NCBI GenBank assembly: GCA_964531675.1 | Contig: CAZHFW010000028.1 | Location: forward strand, 1-43,667 | Length of the DNA: 43,667 nt | Direction: 5' to 3' | Origin: CAZHFW01 sp964531675 | Lineage (GTDB): Bacteria; Planctomycetota; Phycisphaerae; Phycisphaerales; UBA1924 | Shown: in pieces, positions 9,093-18,606 of the stretch | Position numbering within the stretch: the first letter of the stretch is position 1 | Layout of the letters: the number at the start of each line of letters is the position of its first letter | Position numbers and translations under genes: made by a program | The notes under the pieces: generated by a model | The model's database searches: none | The model's input: the letters and a program-made list of their open reading frames with translations, nothing else | What the model was told of the DNA's origin: nothing

Positions 9093-10175
9093 ATGCCCCC
9101 GCTCCTGCGGATCATCGACGCCTCCGCCAACCGTGCCCGCGAAGGACTCCGCGTCCTGGAAGACTTGGCCCGCTTCGGCCTCGACGACGCCGACCTCTCG
9201 CGCCGCGCCAAGTCGCTCCGCCACGATTTGACCAGCGCCATCTCCCAGGCACTGGCCGAGCACCACATCGACCAGAGCTCGCTCCTGGCCGCGCGCGACA
9301 CCACCAACGACGTCGGGACGACGATCTCCACAGCCTCGGAACAAAGCCGCCCCCACCAGGTTTCCATCGCCGCCGCCGCCGCCGGACGTCTCACCGAGGC
9401 CCTGCGTTCGATCGAGGAGTGCCTCAAAGGCCTCGGCTCGCCCGCGGCCGCCTCGCGCGTGGAGCAAGCCCGCTACCACGCGTACACCCTCGAGAAAGAC
9501 CTCATCCTCCGCCTGACCAGACCCCGCAGGCAGTGGTCGCTCTGCGTCCTGATCACCGCCGAACTCTGCCCCGATCAGGACTGGCGTCGCGTGGCCCGCG
9601 CCGCCCTCGAAGGAGGCGCAGACTGTCTCCAGCTCCGCGAAAAGACCCTCCCCCACCGCGAGCTGCTCACCCGCGCCCGCGATCTGGTCACCCTGGCCTC
9701 CAAGTTCAACGCCTCGGTCATCATCAACGACCGCGCCGACATCGCGATCCTCGCCGGCGCCGCCGGCGTCCACGTCGGGCAGGACGATCTCCCCGCCGCC
9801 GAAGTCCGCAAGCTCCTCCCTCCCCACATGCTCGTCGGCGTCAGCACCTCCAACCTCGACCAGGCCCGCCAAGCGGTCCACGACGGCGCCGACTATTGCG
9901 GCGTCGGCCCCATCTTCCCAAGCTCCACCAAGCTCAAGCCCACCCTCGCGGGCCTGGACTACCTCCGCGCCTATCTGGCCGACCCCATCGCCTCCGCACT
10001 CCCCCACCTCGCGATCAGCGGCATCGGCCCTGAAAACGCCGCATCGCTCGCCTCCCTCGGCTGCCAAGGCGTTGCGGTATCCTCCAGCGTCTGCGCCGCG
10101 CCCGACCCCGCCCAGGCCTGCGCCGCCATCCGCGCCGCCCTCTCCCGTCCTCACGCCGCAGCACCGACCCGCTGA
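9093..10175 (+). CDS. thiE: Thiamine phosphate synthase with N-terminal ThiD2 domain
   Basis: 360 residues. Residues 1 to ~135 (LRIIDASANRAREGLRVLEDLARF...) match the ThiD2-type domain often fused to thiamine phosphate synthase; residues ~145-345 are the ThiE TIM barrel with CLQLREKTLPHREL, VIINDRADIAILAGAAGVHVGQDDL and YCGVGPIFPSSTK. ThiE joins hydroxymethylpyrimidine diphosphate and thiazole phosphate; the ThiD2 domain is associated with HMP-P kinase activity in such fusions. No TPP riboswitch is seen in the short upstream gap. The partner thiG is at 40759. Confidence 0.92.
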   Translation: MPPLLRIIDASANRAREGLRVLEDLARFGLDDADLSRRAKSLRHDLTSAISQALAEHHIDQSSLLAARDTTNDVGTTISTASEQSRPHQVSIAAAAAGRLTEALRSIEECLKGLGSPAAASRVEQARYHAYTLEKDLILRLTRPRRQWSLCVLITAELCPDQDWRRVARAALEGGADCLQLREKTLPHRELLTRARDLVTLASKFNASVIINDRADIAILAGAAGVHVGQDDLPAAEVRKLLPPHMLVGVSTSNLDQARQAVHDGADYCGVGPIFPSSTKLKPTLAGLDYLRAYLADPIASALPHLAISGIGPENAASLASLGCQGVAVSSSVCAAPDPAQACAAIRAALSRPHAAAPTR

Positions 10176-10205
10176 TCACAACCCGCCCGTCACGGACCGA
10201 CGAAC

Positions 10206-11459
10206 ATGCCCATCACTTTCCGCGAAAAGACCCTTCCCAACGGCCTCACCATCGTCGCGGAGGTCGACCCCGCCGCCAACTCCGCCGCCGCGGGCTTCTT
10301 CGTCAAGACCGGCGCCCGCGACGAAGCCACGCCGCTCATGGGCGTGAGCCACTTCCTTGAACACATGATGTTCAAGGGCACGCAAGACCTCACCGCCGAC
10401 GACATCAACCGGGGCTTCGACGCCATCGGCGCGACCAACAACGCCTACACCTCCGCGGAAATCACCTGCTTCTACGCGCACACGCTCCCCGAAACGCTCC
10501 CCCAAGGCCTCGATCTGCTCTCGCGCATGATGCGCCCCGCCCTCAGGCAGGCCGACTTCGACACCGAGAAGGGCGTCATCCTCGAAGAAATCGCCATGTA
10601 CAAGGACAACCCGTTCTGGGTCCTGTACGAGGCCTCCATCGAGCGCCACTTCGGCGCTCATCCCATGGCCCACCGCGTCCTGGGCACCAACGAGTCCATC
10701 ACCGCCCTCCAGCGCGACAGCATGGCCGAGTACTTCAACACCCGCTACTCCGCCGACAACACCATCGTCGCCCTCGCCGGCAAGATCGACTTCGAGAAGG
10801 CCTGCGATCAGGTCGCCGCGCTCTGCAGCTCATGGAAGCCCACCCGCGTCGGTCGCAACAACTCGGCACCCAGAGTCGGAGGAGGCGACTTCACCCTCCG
10901 CGACGCCAAGGTCTCGCGAGGCTACGTCCTCGGGCTCGCCCCCGCGCCCGCCCTCGACGACGAACGCCGCTACGCCGCCTCGCTCCTGGCCCAGGTCCTC
11001 GGCGCACCCGACAACTCCCTCCTCCACTGGGCCCTCATCGAGACCGGCATCGCCGAAGAAGCCCAGTCCGCCTACGACCCGCACGACGGCTGCGGCGACT
11101 ACTTCGTCTTCGCCTCAGGCGACCCCGACCGCCTCGACGAAATCTGGTCCGTCACCACCGCCCAGTGCGACCGCCTCATCTCCGCGGTCACCCAGGACGA
11201 CCTCATCCGCCTCCGCAACAAGATCGCCACCGCCGCCACCCTCGGCGCCGAACGCCCCGCCGATCGCATGCAGCGTCTGGGAAGGCTCTATTCCGCCTAC
11301 CGCCGGTTCATGCCGCTCGAAGAAGAGCTCGCCAAGATCGAAGCCGTCACGCTCGACGATCTCCGCAAGACGCACGAAGCCTTCCCGATCCGCCCCGTGA
11401 CCGTGGGAAAACTCCTCCCCGACGAGGCGAAGGCCCAGAGCGATTCCGAAGAGAACTGA
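10206..11459 (+). CDS. M16-family zinc peptidase
   Basis: 417 residues, one full M16B-type half. The inverted zinc motif HxxEH is present (SHFLEHMMFKGT), with the third ligand Glu in the EEIAMYKDNP block about 75 residues later. The C-terminal domain is the non-catalytic M16 lobe. No signal peptide is visible, so it is probably cytoplasmic, resembling the processing-peptidase/PqqL-like subgroup. It begins 30 bp after thiE, so co-transcription is likely. Its TGA directly abuts the stop of the convergent HDOD gene. Confidence 0.92.
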   Translation: MPITFREKTLPNGLTIVAEVDPAANSAAAGFFVKTGARDEATPLMGVSHFLEHMMFKGTQDLTADDINRGFDAIGATNNAYTSAEITCFYAHTLPETLPQGLDLLSRMMRPALRQADFDTEKGVILEEIAMYKDNPFWVLYEASIERHFGAHPMAHRVLGTNESITALQRDSMAEYFNTRYSADNTIVALAGKIDFEKACDQVAALCSSWKPTRVGRNNSAPRVGGGDFTLRDAKVSRGYVLGLAPAPALDDERRYAASLLAQVLGAPDNSLLHWALIETGIAEEAQSAYDPHDGCGDYFVFASGDPDRLDEIWSVTTAQCDRLISAVTQDDLIRLRNKIATAATLGAERPADRMQRLGRLYSAYRRFMPLEEELAKIEAVTLDDLRKTHEAFPIRPVTVGKLLPDEAKAQSDSEEN

Positions 11460-12959
11460 TCAGGCCGCGTTCTTGACCGGCGTGTACGCCCGGGCGCAGT
11501 TGCCGCCCGCGTTGCGCGCCGCCTGCACCGCCCGCGCCGCCGCGATCACAAGCGACTGAGGCGTCTGGAACTCGCCGATCTGCGCGGGCTCGACCGTCAC
11601 CATGCCCGTGCTCGTCGTCGCGGTCACCGGCCCGCCGCCAGGCACCTGCCAGCGCGGCGAAGCCTGCATCAGGTCCGCGCGGAACGCCTCGGCGACCTTG
11701 GCCGCCTCAGTCCGCGACGTCCCCACCATCACCACCGCGAAGATGTCCCCGCCGATCCGGCACACCGCGGCGCCGCAAGGCTCGAAGTGCTTCTTGAGCA
11801 GCGTCGCCACGCCCAGCAGGATCTCGTCGCCCGCCTCCAGCCCGCGCGACTGCGTGAGCTCCTTGAAGCCGTCGATCGAAACCTCCACGAGCGTCAGCGG
11901 TTCATTCCGGCTCTGCACCGCGGAGAACGCCGAGCGCACCGCCGAGTCAAAGCCGAGACGTCCGAGCACGCCCGTCATCGGATCCAGTTCGTCGCCATTG
12001 ACGACCAGGCTCTCGACGCCGCCCTTGCCCTTGGTCTCGCCCGCCTTGGCCATCTGCAAAAGCTGGCCCTCGGCCCGCGAGAGCACTTCCTCCGCGTTCG
12101 GATAAGGCCCGGTGTCCAGGTTGAACATCGAGCCCATCTCGCGCGTTCCCTCCGCGATCCGCTTGAGCAGCGCGTCGGTCGCCTGCGAGTCGAGCCCGAA
12201 CCACTCCTGCACCTTCTGATAGAACCGCCGCATCGCCGGCGTCGGATCCTCGTCGGTATACACGTCGTGCGCGATGTTCCCGAGCCCGACCAGACGCACC
12301 AGATCCGTGCATTCCTTCGGCGCCGCGGTCGGCCGCTCGTGATAACGCACCGGAAGCACCAGCTCCTCAGGCAAACGCCAGCGCTGCGCCAGCATCGCGC
12401 CGATGTCCGGGTGCTGCATCTCCAGACTCGCAAGCTCGTAGCGTCCGAGCTTGCGGTGGTCGCCCCCGGTCTGCTCCATGATCTCCAGATACCGCATGCC
12501 CAGCGCCCGGTAGAGCGCCATCACGCCGATGTCCTGGAGCAGGCCGCCGATGAACGCCTCGTCGGCGCACTTCTTCCCCGCCGCTTCCGCGATGCAGCGC
12601 GCCGCGACCGCGGTGTACATCCCGCGACGCCAGTAAGCCGTGTAATCGAAGGGGTCGTCCTTGCCCGCGCGGATGGTCTGCACGAGCGAGAAGCCGAGCA
12701 CCAGCGCCCGCACCGGCGCCAGACCCAGGAGCACCAGCGCCCGATCGATCGTGGCGCAGCGCTGACGAAGCCCGTAGAAGCTCGAGTTCACCGTCCGCAG
12801 GATCTTCGCCGAGATCCCCTGATCGTTCTGGATCGCCGCCGCCAGCTCATCGAGCTTCACGTTCGGATTCTGGGTCATCTCGATCACGCGCACCGCCACC
12901 GCCGGCAATGACGGCAGCGAAGGGCAGCTCAGGACTTCTTCCAGGAGCTCGTGATTCAT
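11460..12959 (-). CDS. HDOD-domain protein with C-terminal degenerate GGDEF domain
   Basis: 499 residues from MNHELLEEVLSCPSLPSLP; an upstream in-frame start (13010) is less likely. Residues ~10-205 are an HDOD domain (LPSLPAVAVRVIEMTQNP, ILRTVNSSFYG, ALVLLGLAPVRALVLGFSL), a signalling scaffold related to HD phosphohydrolases but without their metal ligands. Residues ~330-490 are a GGDEF domain (LDPMTGVLGRLGFDSAV; RIGGDIFAVVM) whose signature reads GGDIF, so cyclic-di-GMP synthesis is doubtful. A receptor or regulatory role is inferred. Confidence 0.88.
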   Translation of the reverse strand: MNHELLEEVLSCPSLPSLPAVAVRVIEMTQNPNVKLDELAAAIQNDQGISAKILRTVNSSFYGLRQRCATIDRALVLLGLAPVRALVLGFSLVQTIRAGKDDPFDYTAYWRRGMYTAVAARCIAEAAGKKCADEAFIGGLLQDIGVMALYRALGMRYLEIMEQTGGDHRKLGRYELASLEMQHPDIGAMLAQRWRLPEELVLPVRYHERPTAAPKECTDLVRLVGLGNIAHDVYTDEDPTPAMRRFYQKVQEWFGLDSQATDALLKRIAEGTREMGSMFNLDTGPYPNAEEVLSRAEGQLLQMAKAGETKGKGGVESLVVNGDELDPMTGVLGRLGFDSAVRSAFSAVQSRNEPLTLVEVSIDGFKELTQSRGLEAGDEILLGVATLLKKHFEPCGAAVCRIGGDIFAVVMVGTSRTEAAKVAEAFRADLMQASPRWQVPGGGPVTATTSTGMVTVEPAQIGEFQTPQSLVIAAARAVQAARNAGGNCARAYTPVKNAA

Positions 12960-13006
12960 GGGACCCGGTCTCGGATAAGCGAAATAAACCCCGGACCTTG
13001 GCATCG

Positions 13007-13786
13007 TCATTCATCGATGCGCACTTCAGCCCCGCCACGCTCAGCCCCCCCGATCCTGTCCAGAAACCCGCCCAAACCCCGGGGCAGCTCCCCCGTCACC
13101 GCCCCGAAGTACGCCGATAACAACCGCAATCCTCGCGCAAGGGTTGCCTGTCCATACCCCGCGACCGATCCGGGACCTCCCGCCAGCGCCCGCAGCATGC
13201 GCAGGGTTTCCCCCCGCACCCGCCAACCCTCCGCGCTCGCGCCCACCCGCGTGAACCCGCCCAGCGCCGGCAGGAACACCACCGTCCCCTCGTCCCCAAG
13301 CCGCGCCGACGGGTCGCGGATGTCCCGCTCAAGCTCAGGCCTGTACCCCGTCTCGCTCAGCGCCACCCACACCACACGCAGCACGCCGAGCGTGCCCGCG
13401 TCCGTCGCCGACAACACCCGCAGCCCCTCCACCAGCCCATCGAAAAGCTCCGGATGCGGATCGTGATCGCGCACCGCGTGGTGCGCCACATCCGCCATCG
13501 CCATCGCCGCGTAGAACGCGCCGAGCGAGCCCCGCACCGCCGGGAACACTTCAAGCAGATCCCAGCCGGTGATGGTCGCCATCGCCTCCGTGGGCTTCAC
13601 GATCGCCTGCACCTGGCCCCGGGTCACCAGATCGAATCCGCCGCTGAACCGCACGTCCGCACGCTTGGAGCCCTTGGCCAACCCGCGCACCACGCCCAGC
13701 TCCCGGCAAAAGAGCGACACCGTCTGACTCGTCTCCGAGAAGTCCCAAAGCCGGATCACAATCGCCTGGTCGCTCACGCTCGCCAC
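13007..13786 (-). CDS. recO: DNA repair protein RecO
   Basis: 259 residues, GTG start (MASVSDQAIVIRLWDFSETSQTV). N-terminal OB fold with the family block LVTRGQVQAIV preceded by LAKGSKRADVRFSGGFDL, then a helical C-terminal domain. RecO anneals single strands and loads RecA with RecR in RecF-pathway recombination. The zinc-binding cysteines found in many RecO proteins are absent here, which is common in several phyla. Same strand as, and 47 bp upstream of, the HDOD gene. Confidence 0.88.
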   Translation of the reverse strand: MASVSDQAIVIRLWDFSETSQTVSLFCRELGVVRGLAKGSKRADVRFSGGFDLVTRGQVQAIVKPTEAMATITGWDLLEVFPAVRGSLGAFYAAMAMADVAHHAVRDHDPHPELFDGLVEGLRVLSATDAGTLGVLRVVWVALSETGYRPELERDIRDPSARLGDEGTVVFLPALGGFTRVGASAEGWRVRGETLRMLRALAGGPGSVAGYGQATLARGLRLLSAYFGAVTGELPRGLGGFLDRIGGAERGGAEVRIDE

Positions 13787-13850
13787 GCGCCAAAGGTATC
13801 ACCCGACAGGCTCCGGTTGACTCCACGCCGCCCTCCACCTTTGCTTGCCT

Positions 13851-14252
13851 ATGCACTTCAACCTGGTCGACCGAGTCCTCGAACGCTCCGACGACCGCAT
13901 CGTCACCATCAAGCACGTTTCCAGCGCCGAGGAGTACCTGCAGGATCACTTCCCAACCTTCCCCGTCCTCCCCGGCGTCCTGATGCTCGAATCCATGGTC
14001 CAAGCCGCCCGCGCTTTGGTTGAAGTCGACGGCCCCTCCGCGACCCCGCAGGTCCTCGGCCGCGTCCGGGCCCTCAAGTACGGCCGGTTCGTGCGCCCCG
14101 GATCCACCCTCAAGGTCGAAGTGACCAAGCGCAAGTCCAATCCAGACGGCACCTTAGACTTTGAAGGCGAGGTTCTTGTCCTGGAACCCACTGGCGCCGA
14201 ACCCGCCACCGCCGCCTCCGGGAAGTTCACCCTCCGCCCCGTCCGCACCTGA
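13851..14252 (+). CDS. FabZ-like hotdog dehydratase (first copy)
   Basis: 133 residues from ATG; an upstream TTG would add two. The hotdog fold has the FabZ active-site layout HFPTFPVLPGVLMLESMVQAA, with the conserved His and Glu, so 3-hydroxyacyl-ACP dehydratase chemistry is plausible. It is the first of three genes, followed by an acyl carrier protein and a paralogous dehydratase. The 152-bp gap to the carrier protein contains GC-rich hairpins. Confidence 0.85.
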   Translation: MHFNLVDRVLERSDDRIVTIKHVSSAEEYLQDHFPTFPVLPGVLMLESMVQAARALVEVDGPSATPQVLGRVRALKYGRFVRPGSTLKVEVTKRKSNPDGTLDFEGEVLVLEPTGAEPATAASGKFTLRPVRT

Positions 14253-14404
14253 ACACCCAAGGTTGCCCCGGGAGCCAGCGAAGTTTTCGCGGGCTAACAT
14301 ACCGCCCCGAGGGGAAGGAACCCCGGGACGTATCGTTGGGGCACTGCCTTCTGGCCTTGGCGCTCCTTTGACCGGGAAGCCCGCCAGCCAATCAGGAACA
14401 CGGA

Positions 14405-14791
14405 ATGACACGCGACGAGATCTTCGGCAAGGTTCGTGATGTTCTGGTCGACGCCCTCGCGGTCGACGAAGAAGAAGTCACGCCCACCGCAACGCTGACG
14501 GGCGACCTTGGCGCCGAGTCCATCGACTTCCTCGATATCGTCTTCAAGCTCGAGCAGGCCTTCGGCATCAAGATCCAGCAAGGCGAGCTCTTCCCCGAAG
14601 GCGTCGCCAACAACCCCAAGTACGTCGTCGACGGCAAGGTCACCTCCGAAGGCATCACCATGCTCAAGGACAAGCTCCCCCACGTCGACTTCGCCAAGTG
14701 GGAGAAGGACCCCCAGGTCGCCCACGTCGGCCAGGTCTTCACCGTCGAGGCGCTCATCAAGTTCGTTGAGCACAAGCTCAAGTCCAAGTAA
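14405..14791 (+). CDS. Acyl carrier protein, extended form
   Basis: 128 residues, longer than the usual ~78. The phosphopantetheine site is GAESIDFLDIVFKLE (Ser about residue 39), preceded by an acidic helix. A ~45-residue segment between helices II and III (from KIQQGELFPEG to VAHVGQVFT) is an insertion relative to housekeeping ACPs. The last helix is TVEALIKFVEHKLKS. Its position between two dehydratase genes suggests a dedicated acyl pathway and not general fatty acid synthesis. Confidence 0.88.
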   Translation: MTRDEIFGKVRDVLVDALAVDEEEVTPTATLTGDLGAESIDFLDIVFKLEQAFGIKIQQGELFPEGVANNPKYVVDGKVTSEGITMLKDKLPHVDFAKWEKDPQVAHVGQVFTVEALIKFVEHKLKSK

Positions 14792-14829
14792 GCCCCCGCC
14801 GTTTTCCGCAACTCGGATCGGACCCCGGC

Positions 14830-15351
14830 ATGCGCTGGATGTGGATCGACCGCATCGTCGAGCTTGTTCCCCGCCAGAAACTGGTGGCGATCAAGCACGT
14901 CTCCATGGCCGAGGAACATCTCCACGATCACTTCCCCGAAGTCCGCGACGCCGGTGGCAACATCACACGCCCCGCGATGCCCATCATGCCCGCGTGCTTC
15001 ATCGTCGAGGGCATGGCCCAGACCGCCGGCGTCCTCGTCGGGCACGCCGAAGGCTTCAAGGAAAAGGTCGTCCTCGCCAAGGTCAGCCGCGTCGAGATCG
15101 AGAAGGACGCCACGCCGGGCTCCACGCTCCGCTACACCGCGGTCATGAAGCAGTTCGACCGCATCGGCGCGTCCACCGAAGGCACCATCGAGCTCATCGA
15201 CCCCGTCAAGGGCTCGCCCGAGACCATCGGCCGCATCGACCTGATGTTCAGCCACCTCGACAACAACATGGCCGGGATGGAGTTTCCCGCCCACAACTTC
15301 GTCTTCAGCGAGTCCTTCCAGACGCTCCTGCGGACCAGCGGCATCTCCTGA
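14830..15351 (+). CDS. FabZ-like hotdog dehydratase (second copy)
   Basis: 173 residues. Paralogous to the gene at 13851: DRIVELVPRQKLVAIKHVSMAEEHLHDHFPE aligns with the other's DRVLERSDDRIVTIKHVSSAEEYLQDHFP. The active-site region is longer, with an inserted loop (RDAGGNITRP) between HFP and MPACFIVEGMAQTAG; His and Glu are kept. It begins 38 bp after the ACP gene and is likely co-transcribed. The two different dehydratases may act as a pair, by analogy with heteromeric or division-of-labour systems. Confidence 0.85.
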   Translation: MRWMWIDRIVELVPRQKLVAIKHVSMAEEHLHDHFPEVRDAGGNITRPAMPIMPACFIVEGMAQTAGVLVGHAEGFKEKVVLAKVSRVEIEKDATPGSTLRYTAVMKQFDRIGASTEGTIELIDPVKGSPETIGRIDLMFSHLDNNMAGMEFPAHNFVFSESFQTLLRTSGIS

Positions 15352-15358
15352 CCGCCCG

Positions 15359-15730
15359 CTAGTGCCCCATCATCGCGTCGGCGCCGAAGAGCCACGCACC
15401 AATCTGCAAAAGCCCGATCCCCACCGGCATCGCCGAAAGGCCGATCGCCGCCACCGCGATCCCGCGCCCGAGCCTGGGCCTGCGCCTCCCCACGTACTCG
15501 CAGATCAAAACCACCAGCACCACCGTCGCGTACTTCAGGACGATCAGTCCCCACAGGCCCATCCGCTCCTCGAGATGCGCCGCGATCTGATTCACTTCCC
15601 AGCCGCCGAAACGGTTCAGGATCAGATACGTGACCATGATGTCCACCGAGCCCGCGAGCACGTACCAGCAGTAGTGATCGGGATAAAGCACCCGGCGGCC
15701 CACCGCGGACTCCCTGGGGATGATCGTCAT
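15359..15730 (-). CDS. DUF5658-type membrane protein
   Basis: 123 residues with three or four predicted membrane segments (YCWYVLAGSVDIMVTYLIL, LWGLIVLKYATVVLVVLICEYV, GIAVAAIGLSAMPVGIGLLQIGAWLF). The pattern D-x-x-x-T-Y-L-I-L...E-x-N resembles DUF5658 proteins, whose function is unknown. Its ATG overlaps the aroDE stop (ATGA), so translation is probably coupled to aroDE. Confidence 0.75.
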   Translation of the reverse strand: MTIIPRESAVGRRVLYPDHYCWYVLAGSVDIMVTYLILNRFGGWEVNQIAAHLEERMGLWGLIVLKYATVVLVVLICEYVGRRRPRLGRGIAVAAIGLSAMPVGIGLLQIGAWLFGADAMMGH

Positions 15731-17430
15731 CCCCCGTCCCCCCCAGCCTCACGCCGCCCCAGCTCCAGGCGGACGAGCTCCTCGAACCTCTGCATCGGCG
15801 CGGCGCGTCCGGTCCACGCCTCAAACTGCGCAGCCGCCTGACGCACAAACATCCCGACGCCATCGATGACCCGCATGCCCCGCGCCTGCGCCTCAACAAG
15901 CAGAGGCGTTCGCACCGGGTTATACACCGTGTCCATCACGACAAGCCCGACGCCATTCGATTCGCCGTCGCGGCCCGTCCCGGTTCCCGAAACCAATCCC
16001 AGATCCACCGGCATCCCCGCAGGATCCGGCCCGCCCTTCATGCCCAAAGGCGTGCAGTTCACCACGCACTCAAACCGCTCCGAAGCCAGATCGCTCGCAC
16101 CGATGACCCGCGCCTCGCCCTGCTCACTCCCACGGCACGCCTCATCCACCAGCGCCCGCGCCCGATCCGCAGACCGGTTCAGCACACACACCCGCGCACC
16201 CGCACGCACCAGCGCCAGCACGATCCCCCGCGCCACGCCTCCCGCGCCAAGCACGAGCACCGCTTTGCCCTCGAGCGATCCCGTCACATCCCGCAGACAC
16301 GCCAGCGCCGCCGGTGCATCGGTGTTCGTCACCTTGCACCGCTCCACGCTCCCATCGGCACGCCGCTCCACGACCAGCGTGTTCCCAGCACCCACCGACG
16401 TCGTGATCTCATCGCACGCCCAGCCGCGTTCCTTCGCGAGTCTGGCCAGGTTTTCCTTGTGCGGGATCGTCACGCTCGCGCCGCGGAAGTTGAGCGTCGG
16501 ATGCTCGATGAGTTCGAGCAGCGTGCCCTTGAAGCTCTCGTACGAACCCGCCGCGTCCTTCCCCTCCCCCGCCGCGATCGGCAGAGGCACGTACACGCCG
16601 TCGTGCCCGACCTCTTCAAACCCCGCGTTGTGCACGAGCGGCGAAAGCGAGTGGCCGACCGGCCAGCCCACGATCCCATACACCGCTGTCGAACGCCGGA
16701 TGGATCGGAACCGGTACGTCTCGAGAAGCTCGCGCACCGTCGGTTGCCCAGGCGCTGTCGCACTCGCCGCCCGCAAGGCTGCGAACGTTAGAAAGCCGCC
16801 GAACTTGGGAGCCAGGATCCGCGAGAACAGCCCGAACTCGCCCATGCCCAGCGCGATCGTGGGCACACCCAGTTGCCCGGGCAGATCAAGCAGCTCCAGA
16901 CTGTCGCGAAGCGACCGCGCGCGATACGCCACCTTCACCACCGATGCCAGACTCTCCGCCCGCATCGCCAGAAGCCGCCGGGTCAGATCCGCGGGCCTGG
17001 TCTGGAAATCGTGCATCGAAAGCACGAGCCCGGTTCCAGGCTCGCCCGAGCTCGGAATCACCGCCCGTCCGACCGTCTCGCGCATGACGCCCTTCAGCGC
17101 TGCCTGCTCACAATCCAAGTACCGCGGCGGATGCTCTCCACCCTTGGCCGCGGTCAACCGCGCGTAAAGCTCCGCCCGATCCTCCTCGCTGCCCTCAAAC
17201 GCGCCGCCCTCCGCTGCAATCCTGCACGTCACGATGCAAGGCAGCGGCGACTCCCCCACCACACCCGCGATCTGCCTGATCTCGACCTCGCGCTGGCCGC
17301 CCTCGGCGCCGAAGAACTCATCGACGCGGAACTCGACGATGTCCGCGCCCGCCTCGCGGGCCCGCGCCGCCTCCGCCGAAGCTTGCTCGGGGGTGCGCAT
17401 CGTGATGGGAACGCAAACCAGCGTGGACAT
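15727..17430 (-). CDS. aroDE: Bifunctional 3-dehydroquinate dehydratase / shikimate dehydrogenase
   Basis: 567 residues. Residues ~1-235 are a type I (Schiff-base) dehydroquinate dehydratase, with the catalytic His in LSMHDF (about 140) and Lys in VVKVAYRA (about 166). From ~249 on is shikimate dehydrogenase: YGIVGWPVGHSLSPLVHNAGF for shikimate binding, SVTIPHKE with the catalytic Lys, NTDAPAA, and the NADP loop VLGAGGVARG. The two halves catalyse consecutive steps three and four of the shikimate pathway. The DQD-SDH order is the same as in plants and chlamydiae. An open frame extends upstream, but the family start is MSTLVCVPIT. Confidence 0.95.
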   Translation of the reverse strand: MSTLVCVPITMRTPEQASAEAARAREAGADIVEFRVDEFFGAEGGQREVEIRQIAGVVGESPLPCIVTCRIAAEGGAFEGSEEDRAELYARLTAAKGGEHPPRYLDCEQAALKGVMRETVGRAVIPSSGEPGTGLVLSMHDFQTRPADLTRRLLAMRAESLASVVKVAYRARSLRDSLELLDLPGQLGVPTIALGMGEFGLFSRILAPKFGGFLTFAALRAASATAPGQPTVRELLETYRFRSIRRSTAVYGIVGWPVGHSLSPLVHNAGFEEVGHDGVYVPLPIAAGEGKDAAGSYESFKGTLLELIEHPTLNFRGASVTIPHKENLARLAKERGWACDEITTSVGAGNTLVVERRADGSVERCKVTNTDAPAALACLRDVTGSLEGKAVLVLGAGGVARGIVLALVRAGARVCVLNRSADRARALVDEACRGSEQGEARVIGASDLASERFECVVNCTPLGMKGGPDPAGMPVDLGLVSGTGTGRDGESNGVGLVVMDTVYNPVRTPLLVEAQARGMRVIDGVGMFVRQAAAQFEAWTGRAAPMQRFEELVRLELGRREAGGDGG

Positions 17431-17468
17431 CGGGCGGAGTGTAAGGCCTCCGCCCATCGCCGACCCAT

Positions 17469-18470
<1,002 letters not shown>

Positions 18471-18528
18471 TCAGTTCCCCCGCAAGGTTCGACGAGCCGC
18501 TTGCCCGTCGGTGCCCTTGCTTGGACTG

Positions 18529-18556
18529 AAACTACCGCATTTTCACCACATTTCAA
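18529..18556 (-). promoter_or_regulatory. Possible promoter upstream of the His/Gly-tailed gene
   Basis: Minus strand TTGAAA (18551-18556), 16-bp spacer, TAGTTT (18529-18534), about 60 bp before the start at 18470. The -35 match is good and the -10 match weak. Confidence 0.3.
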
Positions 18557-18606
18557 GCCGAATCAGGCCGGTTTCCCGCCGACCACAATCCCTTGTACCG
18601 AACGCC

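Noticed and set aside
8241..10154. 637-codon version of the 6-phosphogluconolactonase-like gene
   Set aside because: Only the last 265 residues match the family; the upstream part is antisense to thiD2E.
11455..11464. TGATCA at the junction of two convergent stops as a regulatory site
   Set aside because: It is simply two abutting TGA codons on opposite strands; no wider symmetry or T-run.
14253..14404. Riboswitch in the gap before the acyl carrier protein gene
   Set aside because: Several short GC hairpins are present, but no known class is recognisable and GC-rich gaps here fold easily by chance.
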